In this document: one piece after another, positions 47,957-60,017 of the stretch
How the letters are laid out: each line of letters begins with the position of its first letter
How positions within the stretch are numbered: position 1 is the stretch's first letter
Origin: Pyricularia pennisetigena
Taxonomy: Eukaryota; Ascomycota; Sordariomycetes; Magnaporthales; Pyriculariaceae
Reading direction: 5' to 3'
Length of the DNA: 64,000 nt
Assembly: GCF_004337985.1 (NCBI RefSeq)
Contig: NW_021940923.1
Coordinates: forward strand, 310,001-374,000
Notes under the pieces: model-generated
What the model was told of the DNA's origin: nothing
Databases searched by the model: none
The model's input: the letters and a program-made list of their open reading frames with translations, nothing else
Translations under genes and position numbers: made by a program

Positions 47957-48536
47957 TGTCAATTATATGCGTTATTAAGCATGTAATGGGTCCACTTATA
48001 TTTGTATATAGGCCACAATAGATAGTGCCGAAGTGGGGCTGTTGAAGCTGTCGGATTTTCTGTTATATTTTGTAATGCAGAAGTTGCGATTCAAAATATC
48101 TGCGAATGGGGTTTCACCCTGTACCGGGTTTAGCACCTACCCTGCACTTACGAGTCAGCTACCCTGTACCGGGTTGAAATTTTCACCAAATTAGCAAATT
48201 AGTGCGAACCAAGAAATAGTTTGTATGGAAATAAGGGTGTTTTTTCAACAACGCATATAAAATAACGTTTCGGAAAGTCGTGTGCGGCACCGGAACCCTT
48301 TACGGGGTGCGGACCCCAATTTTGATATCGGAAAGTATATAAGGGGGATAAAGCAAAATCTCCCCCACCAATAAATTAAATCTATTACTCCCAAAATTAA
48401 TAAACCACTTTAATAAACAATTTAATATACTGAAACCCTGTAATTACAGGCTTATACAATACAACTAATACCACGCCGCACCTAAATTAATGCTTGAACC
48501 CCTGTTAGCAACACATATGGTTAACAGGTTATAAGC
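47957..48536 (+). repeat. 5' LTR of copia E
   Basis: 580 bp, TGTCAATTATATGCG to GGTTAACA. The promoter motif GTATATAAGGGGGATAAAGC is at about 48335. Confidence 0.95.
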
Positions 48537-48550
48537 CCGGAGAGGTTTTA
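48537..48550 (+). promoter_or_regulatory. Primer-binding site of copia E
   Basis: GGTTATAAGCCCGG directly follows the 5' LTR. It resembles the complement of the anticodon loop of initiator tRNA-Met (GGGCTCATAACC), with one G-to-A change, as in the half-tRNA priming of Drosophila copia and yeast Ty5. Confidence 0.65.
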
Positions 48551-49305
48551 GCTTGTACACTAAAATGCATTTTGCATCGCTGGAAAATCTGAAATTTAGG
48601 CTTTATTTTGGTTATTATCGCATCCTTATAGGACGTATATCAACGAAGATATTGCTGTTTCTGTGCGAAATTGCTGGTTTTGGGCGCTAATTTAGCACCT
48701 AACCCCCTATATTTACAATGAGGATCGCTAAAAATTAACGTTCGTCTCAGGCCTTTTTAGGCACTACAGCGATCGCTTGCATTGCAAATCCAAACTTTTT
48801 GGTGTGGTTTTTGTGGATCGTGCACGCCATTGTAATTGGTTCAGATTTTTAATGAGGTTCACGCTAGCGAATTAGGGCCAAAAACGCCTGTACTCGTTCG
48901 CCAACAGCCCACAAACCCACTAAATCCTAATACATTTAATAGGGTTTACAATAACCCACAAACCCATTAGCGGAATTACGTTAATGGTTCGTTACCCTGC
49001 ACGATACCCTGCAATTTACCCTGCACCCATTTAACGAATTGAATTCGTTACGTGCACCTGGATTGGTACAAATACCAAGGCACCCATTAATTGCGGATTT
49101 TAGGGATCCTAACCCTGTATTTTAATGGACTTGAACCAGTAAAATTACAGTAAGCCCTATAACTGGCAATTACAGGCCTATACCCGTAAAAGGCAATCTG
49201 TATAACAAATCCTAAATTAAATAGGGTATTTACCCTTAAACGATTAGGTTAATTGATTATAGCTATAAATCAACGAATTGCAATTATAATTTAAATTACC
49301 CTATA
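48551..49305 (+). other. Copia E leader, non-coding
   Basis: Untranslated leader between the primer-binding site and gag, conserved in copia A (15585-16151) and copia B (40702-41483). No reading frame. Confidence 0.7.
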
Positions 49306-50650
49306 ATGGAAGATAACCCTATATCGGGTTTTTTAGGCCCAATTCCAGCAACTAAAGGGCCTAAACCCAACCCAAACGAGGTTTTAACCGCTAAATAACA
49401 AGCCTAAAACCTACAATTAAAAACGTAAACTACGCAAATGGATCAATTTCAAAAAATAATTTAACAATTAATTGCCCTGTTAACCCTGAAAAGCGGTAAT
49501 TCCACTGATTTAAATGGTAATTTGGATATTAAATCAACTACCGCTACCGCACCCCCTAATCCACTTGGTAACCTAATTTTGAATGACGGGATAAGTAAAA
49601 AACTATCGAAACAGGTATTTTCCTTCCCCGAAAAGCTTAAATTAATAGGGGCTAACAATTACGATTTGTGGAAATAGGCGTTAAAAATATAATTTAAAGT
49701 TATAAAAGCAGCGGAATTTATATCGAACCCTAAAATTGGCTATACCCTACCGGAATACGAACAATTAATCCTATTATTATTTATAAAAAAACAATTTAAC
49801 TAAGGAACTTTTGAAATCTGTTGCATGGCATTCCAGCCCCGTAACGGCTTATATAACCCTGGAAAATAGCTACTGCGATGCACCCGAAGCTAGTCGAGAT
49901 TCACTATATCGGGAATTCCACGCCTTAAATTTTTCGAGATTTGAAGGATTAATACTTGAGTTTAACAACCGTTTTAATTGATTGGTAATTTAATCAGCGA
50001 ATACCAAGGTGTAAATTAACCCCGTAAACCTACGAAATTAATGCTCACGGGCCCTGCAGGGGATATTTCCTATTTGGACCGAACGCCAACGCAATACCCA
50101 ACGGGTTTTGCAGGCAATAGGCCAAAATTCGGAAAAGTTAAATTTGCAATACCTTATGGCGGACCTTATATCCGAAAACTCGATTTTAGGCTTTACAAGG
50201 ATTAAAGCTGCTAATTGTAGGCCTAAGGGCAAAAAAACGGGTAAAAACAGCGGGTAAAAAAAACGCTCAAAAAGGCGCTTAAAAGGAAAATAATGGGCAG
50301 GAAACCAGTTCTAAGTCACGAAAAAAGGGTAATAAAAACTTTAATTCGGATTTTGCTTCTGCAAAAAATACTAAATCCTCCAACTCTAACAAATTAACCG
50401 CTGGAACGTCCATAACTTCTATAAATTTCGAATTGTTTACGGGCTCAATTTTAGGTAACGTTAACAAATACGCAGCGTATAACGCCCTGGAACAGGAGGT
50501 TAATTCCGTTATTAGCGGAATCATAAAATTACATTCGGATTTGGATTCGGAAACCGACACCGGTAAATCGCTAAAACCACAGGCTTTAACAACTAATTTT
50601 AAAATTAAAACGAAGCTTGGACGCGGCGTGAAAAAAACCCCTAAACTTTA
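49306..50650 (+). pseudogene. Copia E gag
   Basis: Begins MEDNPISGFLGPIPATKG at 49306. Includes FSFPEKLKLIGANNYDLWK at about 49620, typical of copia gag (UBN2-like), and GYTLPEYEQLILLLF. A Lys-rich region (50200-50300) precedes a 72-codon open stretch (50433-50651). Several TAA/TAG stops. Confidence 0.82.
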
Positions 50651-52680
50651 AAAATCAGGTTACCCTATCCTGTACAATACAGGTAGCACGCACCATATTT
50701 TTATAAATAAGCAATTTTTTACCGATTATACCCCCGGCTTAACAGTCGAAATCGGTACAGGAGGTGGCCCTGTTAAACCTGTGGGTACCGGAATTGTAAA
50801 AATTCAAATCCGTTACGGCCAAAAAGCTGACGAATTTAAAGAGGTTACGTTAAATAAGGTTTTATATATCCCCTCGCTTCGAGCAAATATCGTTAATGGC
50901 CTTATACACAATAATACAGGGGGCGTATTATTAAAAGATACCTTGTACGATAAGAATTATAAGGCGTGGGGACGTTTAAATACCGTTAAACATTCGTTTT
51001 ATTCAAAAATTAAAAAATGCCATATCCTTATTCGAAATAACGTTATTTCGAATTACGCCTATGTAATAGGTAAATATAACACCGCTTTCAATATGGCCTT
51101 ACAAGAGGTTATAAAAGGCTCCGCAACCCCGTTGAAAGTAAAACTAAATAATATAAACCCTAAAAAAGATTATAAAATTTACACCGATTCGGAACCGGAA
51201 AAAAATACGGTAACGGAAAAGCTAAATCCCGAACAAAATACGGAAATAACCGTAAATTCACCTATAACGTAAAAGCTTAGCGGTAAAAACCTTAAAATTC
51301 TACGTAAAATTGGGCCCCGTAGGCCCAGCACACCGTTAAATAACCCTTTTATATAACCTAATATAAAAGGGGCTATTTCCGAAAAAAGGGGGTTTCCCAC
51401 ACAAAAAGTCCGTTGTTAAAACCTCCTTTATTATCGGATTTAAAACAGGCCCCTGTAAATTACCTTTTTTTAGGGCTGAAAAAAATTACGGACGGGTGTT
51501 TAACCCTTAAAGAAAATGGAATTACAGGTATTTATAACGAAATCCAAGCCCAAAAAGCCCTATTATGGCACAGGGGTTTGGGGCATATAGGGCTATTATT
51601 GCTAAAAAAAACCGCTATAATTACAAAAGGTTTACCTAATTTCGACAAAATTAGGGCAAGTACCTGTATTGTTTACGTTAAAAACATTTTTATTAGGCGT
51701 ACAAATAAGGTCGCATTCCCTACACCCCCTAATATTTTCGATTTTGTAAAAGGTAATACAGTGGCTTTTAAACTTAATCTTTACAATAAAAAACCCGTAT
51801 TTTTATTATTAATGGACCGAAAATCACGTTTTTAGTAATCGATCCCATTACGAAATAAAACTGGACCTACGGTTTTAATAGTAATTAAAGGCTTTGAAAG
51901 TTTTAAAAACTACGTTCGGGCGCTACCCCTTAAATTTTCACTTCCATGGGGGGTACGAGGTTAATATAAACTTTTAAAATTGGTTTACAAGCAAGGGTGT
52001 TAATTTTAGCATTTTAAACCCTTATAACCACACCCAAAACGGATTAACGGAGCGGTCCGTTAGGGTTAATTCAGATAAACTTCGGTCTACCATTATAGCG
52101 GCGGGTTTACCATTATATTTATAGTATTATTTATTACCTACCATGGTTAATTTAATTAACCGTACAGCGGTAATTAATAGGGATTTAATACCTTACGAGG
52201 AATTTTATTCCAAATTCCACCCTGGATTACCGCATAAACCCATTTTAAGGCATTTTCGGGCTATTAATACTGCATACCAGGCTATTTTACCGCTGGAAAA
52301 AAGCCAAAAATCTAATAAATCGGTTCCCCGCACCAAAACGGTAAACTTTTTAACCCATTTATCAAATTTTACAACGTTGGTTTACGCACCCGCTAAACGG
52401 GCCGTATACAAAACTTCGACCGTAAAAATAATAAAAGGTATAACCGCCAATAATTTGGTTATTCCAAGGGAGACGTTACAAATTTTAAAGGGGGAAAATA
52501 CAGATTTAAAAGGGGATTTTAATTTTGAATTTAAAAACGAAATCAACAACGTTCCAGCGGATAATTATTTGCTAAAAAACCCTGAAACTACAGGGCATAT
52601 ACCACCTATTATAGGGCAGTTACCACCCGTTATAGGGTATTTGAACAATGAAAATACAGTGCCTGCCAGGCCTGCTTAAC
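50651..52680 (+). pseudogene. Copia E protease and integrase
   Basis: The protease active site reads YNTGSTHHIF at about 50675-50705 (family DTGST or DSGAS), so the catalytic Asp is Asn. Integrase: HRGLGHIGLLLLKKTA (about 51570) then CIVYVKNIF at 51664-51690, where the second zinc Cys is Tyr; copia B still has CIACVKTIF. The core follows with LLMDRKSRF. Open frame 52143-52679 encodes the C-terminal, Pro-rich part of integrase. Stops separate the blocks. Confidence 0.85.
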
Positions 52681-52929
52681 CTACTATTCGCCCCCAAGCC
52701 TATAACGGTAGCGGTACCTAATCCAGTATTTAAAACAACGGAAGTTCCGGTGTATTCAGCACCTAAAATACAAAATATGGAATTAAATTCGCAGCTCGAA
52801 AACCCAGATTTGATAAATATAAATTACGTGCATTATCTTTATTTTGAAGCCAAAAAAAATGAAAAAAACCCATTAAAAACGGTGAACCAAATAGCTACCA
52901 ACCAACCTTATATAACCTTAAAAACGCTA

Positions 52930-54290
52930 AATGGTAAGCTATTTTAGCGTTTAAATTCGACCAAATCGTTATTGCAAAAACCTTCCGCTTTATGCCTAAA
53001 CTTAAAATACCTATAAACCGTAAACTCGTGTTTACCCGGCCGGTATTTAAATTAAAAAAGGATAAAAATAATAAGCCTATAAAATATAAAGCTAGGCTAA
53101 ATGTTAGGGGTTTTTACAGGTCCAAGCCCTAAACTATATCTAAACTTTTGCTAGTACTAATATACCACCTACCTGGCGTATACTTTTAATTATAGCTAGT
53201 GCACAAAATTGGGATATAAAATAAATCGATTTTATCGGTGCGTTTTTAAACAATAACTTTACCGACGTAAATATATATTTGCAAATTCCAAACAGCTTTA
53301 AAAAATGGCCCGAAACTTGTAACCCTATTACCGCTAAAATTTCAATGGAAATGGGTTATAATCCGAAAGAATTGCAGGTTATACAATTGGAAAAGGCGTT
53401 ATACGGTTTGAAATAAAATCCAAAAAATGGTAAAACAAACTCAAAACCCTATTTTTTAAAAAGAGTTTTAGACCCTTAATTTCTAATCCCGCTACTTTTT
53501 ATAACGTTAAATCCACACATTTTATCGTTACTTTTGTAAACGATTACCTGCTAATAAATCCTAAATTTCGATATATTTAAGATTTAAAAACCCGTTTTAA
53601 TAAAGTATACGCGTTGGAAAACAGGGGCCCTACAACCTATTTCTTAGGCGTTGAAATCATAAAGGATAGGCTTAAACGCCTATTTTAGCTCCATTAAAAT
53701 CACTGTATAGAAAAGCATTAATAACGCTCGGATTAATTAATTGCAAACCTATCTTTGTTACCTTATAACCGGGTATGCTAAAATATAACGGGGGTAAGCC
53801 CGTAAATGCGCTAAAAGTTACATTATTACAGCCTATTATCGGCACCCTTATGTATTTAGTATTATTAACGCGCCCGGATATCGGTTTTACGGTTTAATGG
53901 CTTTTACGTTTTTTAATAAAAGCTATTACAATTTATTTAACGGTAGCTAAAAACCTATCAAGTTATTTAACGGGTATTAAATCCTTATTTATTTGTTACG
54001 GAAAAAAAATATTTAAAGCCGAATTACCACCCAATTTTTAATAAGGGGTTTTAAAGGTTTTAAATTTTTGAGTTTTAATTATAGCGATTTTGCCGGGGCT
54101 AGGGAAAATTCAAAATCCATTTACGGATATTTGTATACCCTTTTTGGGGGCCTTATAACGTGGAAATGCAGAAAAGCTAGTACTATAGCTTTAAATATTC
54201 CAGAAACCAAAACCGATACTTTAACGGAAACCCTGCGTAAAGCACAATGGCTTAAAAACCTATTTATAAAAGTCGGACTACCTATATAAG
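52930..54290 (+). pseudogene. Copia E reverse transcriptase and RNase H
   Basis: RT blocks: KDKNNKPIKYKARLNVRGFY (about 53060), VYLQIPNSFKKWPETCNPI (about 53270), QLEKALYGLK (about 53385), and the catalytic motif as FVNDYLL at 53533-53553 instead of the usual VDD. RNase H at 54068-54289 reads YSDFAGARENSKSIYGYLYT, GGLITWKCRKASTIAL and KAQWLKNLF. Many stops in RT. Confidence 0.87.
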
Positions 54291-55070
54291 GCTTTATTGC
54301 AATATTTGGAAATAATACAGGCTTTAAAATTAACGCATATAACCTTACGCACCACCAGCGTATTAAATATACGTTACTAAAGTTTTATTACATACGGGAG
54401 TTAGTTATAAAAAGATTAATAACCCTAAAATACCTGGAATCCAAGCAAATGCCCGCTAATAACCTAATAAAACCCCTAACGCTTCCAATTCACAAAATCT
54501 TTTTAAAGCTTATAGGGCTTAAACCCCTAAAAAGCTTAGTTTTTACCTACTAGATTTTAGGGCATTTAATTAATTCGTTAACTAATTACCCATTACATTT
54601 CCTTTATTTGCAAATATTGGATTTTTGTTAGCCCAGTACCGGCCGTACTACCCGAATCTACTTTGTACAAGTTAATTAATAAGCAATTTCTACCGGCTTT
54701 ATACCCAACATTAAATTAAAATTGAAAAAACTCGTGTTTTGGGCGATTTACGCATTCGAAATACCGTATATAATATGCCTAACTTGGACTGTTGCCAACG
54801 AATAACCAAATTAGCTACCTGGCTTAGTAGTTAATTCCGTGGGTTAATAGTATGCAAATCGGGGCTTAAATCCGGGGGCTATTACAATTCTGGGGGTTTT
54901 TTCCAATTCGGGGGTTCGTCCATTTCGGGGGTCACAGGTTGGCACAAAGAGTTTAGTTATTTAAGGGGTTTATATCGGGAGTTCGAATCGGGTTGGGACA
55001 TAAGGGGGATTTCTATTTTTTGGGGGGTTTTTTTTTATGTATTTCTTGTTTCCGACTTCATGTAAATAGT
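54291..55070 (+). other. Copia E 3' region, G-rich runs
   Basis: Tail of the RNase H domain and the 3' untranslated region. Four runs of GGGGG occur at about 54876-54941. Conserved in copia B as CCCCC runs near 19990-20055. Confidence 0.6.
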
Positions 55071-55085
55071 AGGGAAAAAAGGGGG
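55071..55085 (+). promoter_or_regulatory. Polypurine tract of copia E
   Basis: AGGGAAAAAAGGGGG directly precedes the 3' LTR. Confidence 0.85.
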
Positions 55086-55665
55086 TGTTAATTATACGCG
55101 TTATTTAGCATGTGATGGGTTCACTTTTATTTGTATATTAGTTACAATAGATAGTGCCGAAATGGGGCTGTTGGGGCTGTCGGATTTTCTATTATATTCT
55201 GTATTGCAGGAATTACCATTCAAAATATCTGCGAATGGGGTTTCACCCTGTACCGGGTTTAGCACCTACCCTGCACTTACGAGTCAAATACCCTGTATCG
55301 GGTTGAAACTTTCATCAAGTTAGTAAATTAGTGCGAACCCAGAGATGGTTTATATGGAATTGAGGGCGATTTTTCAACAACGTATACAAAATAATTTTTC
55401 GGAAAATCGTATGCGGCACCGGAACCCTTTCCGGGGTGCGGACCCCCATTTCGATATCGGGGAATACATCAGGGAGAAAAAGCAAAGTCTCCCCCACCGA
55501 TAATTTAAATCTATTAATCCCAAAATTAATGAACCACTTTAGTGAACAATTTAGTGCATTTAAGCCCTGTAATTACAGGCTTTTACAATACAACTCGTAC
55601 CACGCCCCACCTAGGCTAATCCCTAAACCCCTGTTAGCAACACATATTGTTAACAGTACGAAATT
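55086..55665 (+). repeat. 3' LTR of copia E
   Basis: 580 bp, TGTTAATTATACGCG to TTGTTAACA, same length as the 5' LTR; differences are mostly transitions. Confidence 0.95.
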
Positions 55666-55670
55666 AATAC

Positions 55671-57237
55671 CTACGGGCCTTGGAGGGGATATTTCCTATT
55701 TAAACCGAACGCGAACGCAATACTCAACGGGCCTTGCAAATTATAGGCCAAAATTCGGAAAAATTAAATTTGCAATACTTTATGGAGGATTTGGTATCCG
55801 AAAACTCGATTTCAAGCTCTACAACGACTGAAACCGCTAGTTATAGGTTTAAAAATCAAAAGCCGGGTGAAAAAAACGCTAAAAAAGGCGCTAAAAAGGA
55901 AAATAATGGGTGGGAAAACACCTCCAAATTACGGAAAAAAGGCAATAAAAACCCTAGTTCGAATTGTGTTATTGTAAAAGATATTAAATCCTCCAATTCC
56001 AGCGAATTAACCGCTGGAAAGTGCGTAATATCTATGGATTTCGACCTATCTACGGGTTCAGTTCCAGGTGACGTTAACGAATACGCAGCGTCAAACGCCG
56101 AGGAAAAATTAGGTAATTTGGGCGGTATACCGTACCAAACCCTATAACAGGGGGTTAATTCCGCTATTAGTGGAATTATAAAAATACGTTCGGATTTGGA
56201 TTCGGAACCCGATACCAGTAAACGTTAACACCACAGGCTTAAACAATTGACTTTAAAGTTAAAGCGAAACCTGGACGCCGCGTAAAATCGGTATTTAAAC
56301 TTTAAAAGCTAGGTTACTTTATTTTATACGATATAGGTAATAGGCACTATATTTATGCAAATAAGCATTTTTTGATCAACTACACCGCCAGTTTCACAAT
56401 CGAAATTGGTACTGGAGGTGGCCCTATTAAACCTGTAAGTACAGGAAATATAAAAATACAAATCCATTACGGTTAAAAAGTTGACGAATTTAAAAAGGTT
56501 ACGTTAAGTAACGTTTTATATATCCGTTCGTTTGGAACAAATATCGTTAATGGTTTTATATATTGTAATCTAAGGGGCCTATTATCAGGAAGACTTTATA
56601 CCATAAAGATTGTAAGGCGTGGGCACGCCTAAATACCGTTAAATATTCGTTTTATTTGGAGGTAAAAAGGTGTGATATTTTTATTTGATATAAATTTATT
56701 TCGAATGACGCCTGTATAATAGTTGAATACAATACCGTTTTTAACATCGATTTACCGCGGGCTATAAAGGGTTACGCAACCCCGCTGGAAGAAGAACTAA
56801 ATAATATCAACCCTAAAGGGGATTATAAAATTTACACCGATTCGGAATTGGAAGAAAATACGGTAACGGAGAAGCTAAACCCCGAATAAAATAAAAGAAT
56901 AATCGTAAATTTACCTGTAATAACGCTAAAATTTAGCGGTAAACACCTTAAAAATCGACGGAAGATTGGGCCCCGTAAGCCCGGCAGGCCGTTAGGTGAC
57001 CCTTTTATATAGCCTAATATAAAAGGGATTATTTCCGAAAAAAGGGTGGTTTCCCATATAAGCAATCCGTTGTTAAAACCTTTTTTATTATCGGATTTAA
57101 AGCAGGCCCATGTAAATTATTTCCTTTTGAGCTTTAAACGAACTACCGACGGCTGGTTAACCCGTAAAGGAGACTGAATCACAGGCGATTGTAAGAAAAT
57201 TTAGGCTCAAAAAACCCAGTTATAGTACAGGCGTTTG
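55671..57237 (+). pseudogene. Copia D gag-protease segment
   Basis: Collinear with 50036-51580 of copia E: GYLYPEN-type gag tail, an open stretch 55734-56147, the protease region about 56330-56430, and the stretch before integrase (57100-57230). More mutated than copia E, with short indels. Interrupted at 57238 by the SINE-like element. Confidence 0.85.
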
Positions 57238-57897
57238 TAAAAAGGTTATGAGATAAAATAAATTTAACTTTAAACGCGGGGAAAAGTGGATGACGTATAA
57301 GGTTGATGGAACGTTAAAATAGCAGATAGCCGTCTGCTAACGGGTAATAAAAATAATATATTGTTGCACAATCGATTCGTTGAATCGTTGAATCGATAAA
57401 GGTTATGAAGCTGATAAATTTAAGGTTAAATTGTAAATTACGTGTTCGAATCCGTAGGTGCAGATTTTCGATCCGGATGTACGGAATGCGGGGCTACGTT
57501 AGATAATTTAGCCTGACTTATGTGACTAGCCTACCGACTTACTAAGCCTAATGGCCCATTGAGCCTAACGGCCTATTGTGCTGATATATGCACAGAAAAT
57601 CGGCGACTACAACGGGATTCGAACCCACGCACTTCAACAGCGTATATATAATATAAATTATGGGACGTGCATTATACCACTAAGCTAGAATATATATGAC
57701 GTAATTGTTTTCTTATTAAAATTATCAACAAAGACGTAATATATAAAGCTTTGTGTATATAATAAACGCGTATACGTTTTATTTGTTATTTATTTATTTT
57801 TTCGATGCAGGGTGACTAATAAATTTAACCCGTGCCAGCCGTTATAGAATAATACAGGGTAACTAATATAATTAGCCCTGCGCTCACCATATTCATA
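57238..57897 (-). mobile_element. SINE-like element, copy 1
   Basis: 660 bp, inserted in copia D between GCGTTTG (57231-57237) and GCGCTTA (57898-57904), a 7-bp duplication with two transition differences. A nearly complete second copy lies in reverse at 61007-61650 and partial copies at 5990 and 63058. No long reading frame, no inverted ends. It carries tRNA-like sequences with pol III A and B boxes and a palindrome at 57855-57880. The strand assigned follows the tRNA-like part. Confidence 0.75.
57601..57690 (-). other. tRNA-like sequence with pol III boxes
   Basis: Minus strand reads TAGCTTAGTGGTATAATGC (D-arm, A box), about 35 bases of AT-rich spacer, then GGGTTCGAATCCC (T-arm, B box). 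The acceptor halves do not pair well, and the anticodon stem is not clear, so it is a tRNA-derived promoter rather than a working tRNA. The counterpart in copy 2 is at 61222-61300, less preserved. Confidence 0.65.
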
Positions 57898-60017
57898 GCG
57901 CTTAGGGCAAATAGGGTTATTATTGCCAAAAAAACCGCTAAAATTATAAAAAGTTTACCTAATTTTGATAAAATTAGGGCAATTACCTGTATTGCTTACG
58001 CTAAAGCTATTTCTATTAGGCGTACAAATAAGGTTGCACTCCGTACACCTCCTAGTATTTTCAATTTTATAAAAAATAATACAAAACCCTTAAACCTAAT
58101 CCTCACAACAAAAAACCCGTATTTTTATTATTAATAAACCAAAAATCACGTTTTTGGTGGTTAATCCCGCTACGAAATAAAACCGGACCTACGGTTTTAA
58201 TAGTTACTAAAAGCTTTTTTAAGGCTTTAAAAACTGCGTACAGGCGTTACCCCCTCCATTTTCACTTCGATGGGGGATATAAAATTAACACAAAACTTTA
58301 AAGTGAGTGCACAGATAAAAATATTAATTTTACCATTTTAAATCCCTATAACCACGGCCAAAATTAAATAAAGGAGCGATTAATTAAAGTTATTTTGGAT
58401 AAACTTAAATTTACCATTATAATGGCAGGGTTATCATTATATTTATAATATTATTCACTATTTACCGTGGTTAATTTAATTAACCGTGCAACGGTAACTA
58501 ATAGGGATTTAACACCTTACGAGGAATTTTATTCCGAATTCCAGTTTGGATTACCGCACAAGCCCAACTTAGGGCATTTCGGGCTATTGGCACTGTATAT
58601 ACCAGGTTATTATACCGTTGGAAAAACGCCAAAAATTTAATAAATTAGTTCCCCGCACCGAAACGGTAAAACGTTTACCCCATTTATGAAATTTTACAGC
58701 GTTGGTTTACGCACCCGCTAGATAGGCTATATATGAAACCGGTACTGTAAAGGTTTTAAAGGGTATAACCGTTAAAAGCTTGGCTATTCCAGGGGAAACG
58801 CTATAAGTTGTAAAAAAGGAAAATACAAATTTGAAGGGGGATTTTAATTCTGAATTTGAAAACGAAATTAATAGCGTACTAGCGGATAATTATCCCTTAT
58901 AAAGCCCTGAAAAAATGGTATTTACCACCTATTGCAAGGCCTGTAAACCATGAAAATACAGGGCATTTACCACCCGTTATAAAGCATTTAAACCCTGAAA
59001 ATACCGTGCCCGTTAGGCCTGTATAACCTACCGTTCGTCCCCCTGAATTTGCAACGGTAGCGGTACCTAATCCAGTACCTAAAACAACGGGAATTCCAAG
59101 GATTTTAGGACTTAAAATACAAATTATAAAGTTCAATCCGCAGTTCAAAAACCAAGGTCTTATAAATATAAATTACGCGCATTATTTTTGTTTTTGAACT
59201 AAAAAGATAAAAAAAACCTACTCAAGACGGCGAACTAAACAACTACTATCAAACCCTAAATGGCCTTCAAAATGCTAAATGCTTAATTGTATTAACTTTT
59301 AAATTCGACTAAATCGTTACTGCAAAAACTTTCCGTTTTATCCCCAAAATTAAAATGCCAGCAAGCCGTAAACTAATTTCTACCTGTCCGATACTTAAAA
59401 TAAAAGAAGATAAAAATAATCAACCTATAAATTATAAAATTAAATTTATTATTGCCAGCTTTTTACAGGTGGAAGGCCTAAATTATAACGAAATTATTGC
59501 TAACATTAATATACCACATACCTGGCGTATATTTCTAACTATAATTAATGCAAAAAATTGGGAAATAAAACAAATCCACTTTATCGGTGCGTTTTTAAAA
59601 TAATTTGACCGACGTAAATTTATATTTGCAAATTCCAATCGCTTTTAACAAATGGGCTTAATCTTGTAAATTTACCACCGTCAAAACTTCAGTAAGAATG
59701 GGTTATAATCCGAGAAAACTGCAAATTATAGACCTTGAAAAGGCGCTATACGGTTTGAAAAAGGGTCCTAAAAATGGTAAAACAAGCTAAAAACCCTATT
59801 TTTTAAAAAAAAGGTTTTAAACCGTTAATTTTTAATCCCGCTGTTTTTTATAAGGTTGAAACCAAACACTTTATCGCTACTTCTGTAAACGATTACCTGC
59901 TAATTGGTCCTAAATTGCGATATAATTAGGATTTAAAAACCCGTTTTAATAAAATATACGCGTTGGAAAACAGGGGCCCTGCAACCTATGTTTTAGGTTT
60001 TCAAATTATAAAGGATA
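57898..60017 (+). pseudogene. Copia D integrase-RT segment
   Basis: Resumes copia D after the SINE-like element: GIGQIGLLLPKKPLKL-type text, integrase core about 58090-58170, a C-terminal region to 59030, RT at 59340-60000 with an open stretch 59355-59603 (ILKIKEDKNNQPINYKIKFI, NIPHTWRIFLTIINAKNWEI) and the catalytic motif VNDYLL at 59885-59902. It ends where pogo element 2 begins and does not resume on the other side. Confidence 0.85.

Larger units (their letters stand above)
47957..55665 (+). mobile_element. Full-length copia element E
   Basis: 7709 bp with two 580-bp LTRs (47957-48536 and 55086-55665), a perfect 5-bp duplication GTACG (47952-47956 and 55666-55670), primer-binding site, polypurine tract, and gag-protease-integrase-RT-RNase H in Ty1/copia order on the plus strand. 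All coding parts contain stops, and it is the reference copy for the other copia remnants here. Inserted into copia D. Confidence 0.95.

Noticed and set aside
55000..55020. B-box-like GGGAGTTCGAATCGG near the copia 3' end
   Set aside because: No A box at a suitable distance; also present in copia B as ordinary element sequence.
57601..57690. Functional tRNA gene
   Set aside because: A and B boxes are present but the acceptor halves do not pair and no clear anticodon stem exists; better seen as part of the SINE-like element.
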